Below are positions 41,964 through 42,006 of a DNA stretch of 42,006 nucleotides, one piece after another (within the stretch, counting starts at the first letter, position 1; each line of letters starts with the position of its first letter). The position numbers and the translations under genes were made by a program. The notes beneath the pieces were generated by a model. The model searched no databases and was not told the DNA's origin. It saw only the letters and a list, made by a program, of their open reading frames with translations. Where the stretch lies: the NCBI GenBank assembly GCA_964470195.1, contig CAYYBG010000017.1, positions 1-42,006 of the forward strand. The letters run 5' to 3'. Origin of the DNA: RFPI01 sp964470195. GTDB lineage: Bacteria > Pseudomonadota > Gammaproteobacteria > Burkholderiales > Methylophilaceae.

Positions 41964-42006
41964 TTAAAATTAGTACCAGTGTTATTGAGAGTTTTATCTT
42001 ACATTT
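41964..42006. other. Right edge, junction upstream of the RTX remnant
   Basis: The RTX frame has several stops here and nothing resembles the expected upstream FG-GAP repeat, so the coding similarity ends abruptly near 41963. I see no insertion-element end in the 43 bases available. Confidence 0.5.

Noticed and set aside
1..42006. CRISPR array, tRNA, rRNA, insertion sequence, integrase, toxin-antitoxin or defence genes
   Set aside because: No regularly spaced repeats, no tRNA cloverleaf with CCA-type end, no transposase or integrase motifs and no such gene pairs were recognised on either strand.

Overview
The window looks like core chromosome of a betaproteobacterium. The strongest evidence is gene order: leuC-leuD-leuB-asd-fimV-like-truA-trpF-trpB-trpA-accD-folC-dedD-cvpA-purF-metZ is a well-known betaproteobacterial arrangement, and argD-argF-argG and rnhA-dnaQ also fit. 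The small cytochrome c between an M48 protease and rsgA, and the MoxY-like input region of the sensor kinase, make me lean to the Nitrosomonadales/Methylophilaceae side. That placement is inference, with no database behind it. Base composition looks moderately AT-rich by eye (not computed). There are no rRNA or tRNA genes, CRISPR arrays, transposases or phage genes.

Layout. 57-1967 (+) is ppiD, closed by a two-way terminator. 2045-7880 (-) reads mltD, then an oligopeptide ABC transporter (binding lipoprotein and two permeases, no ATPase), then fabI. gloB (-) and a methyltransferase-rnhA-dnaQ run (+) diverge from a 17-base gap at 8762-8778. 10733-13644 (-) is M48 protease, cytochrome c, rsgA, queD, all tightly packed. 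orn (+) and glgA (-) converge on a terminator. glgA and crcB/fluC diverge from what look like overlapping promoters, and fluC is followed by a coupled histidine kinase/response regulator pair. A Rieske oxygenase and an EamA exporter (-) run back into the response regulator with no spacer.

20366-20773 is the only sizeable intergenic region between intact genes. It carries a promoter-like pair, two hairpins and a U-tract that together look like a small RNA or an attenuated leader in front of argD.

20774-41055 (+) is a run of 21 genes on one strand with no gap above 43 bases: arginine synthesis (argDFG), ppnP, yajQ, leucine synthesis (leuCDB), asd, a short FimV-like protein, an orphan EcfT-like membrane protein, truA, tryptophan synthesis (trpFBA), accD, folC, dedD, cvpA, purF and metZ. 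These genes join amino-acid, fatty-acid, folate and purine supply to cell-envelope functions.

After metZ come a REP-like element, a strong terminator and, to the right edge, a decayed 3' remnant of an RTX/FG-GAP surface or secreted protein on the minus strand, with an in-frame nonsense codon.

I did not find a clear new multi-gene system. The most unusual signals are the orphan hairpin/terminator RNA locus before argD, a nine-base copy of the 16S anti-Shine-Dalgarno tail in the same leader, the orphan EcfT-like protein, tandem repeats upstream of mltD, and six TTG starts with no GTG start.
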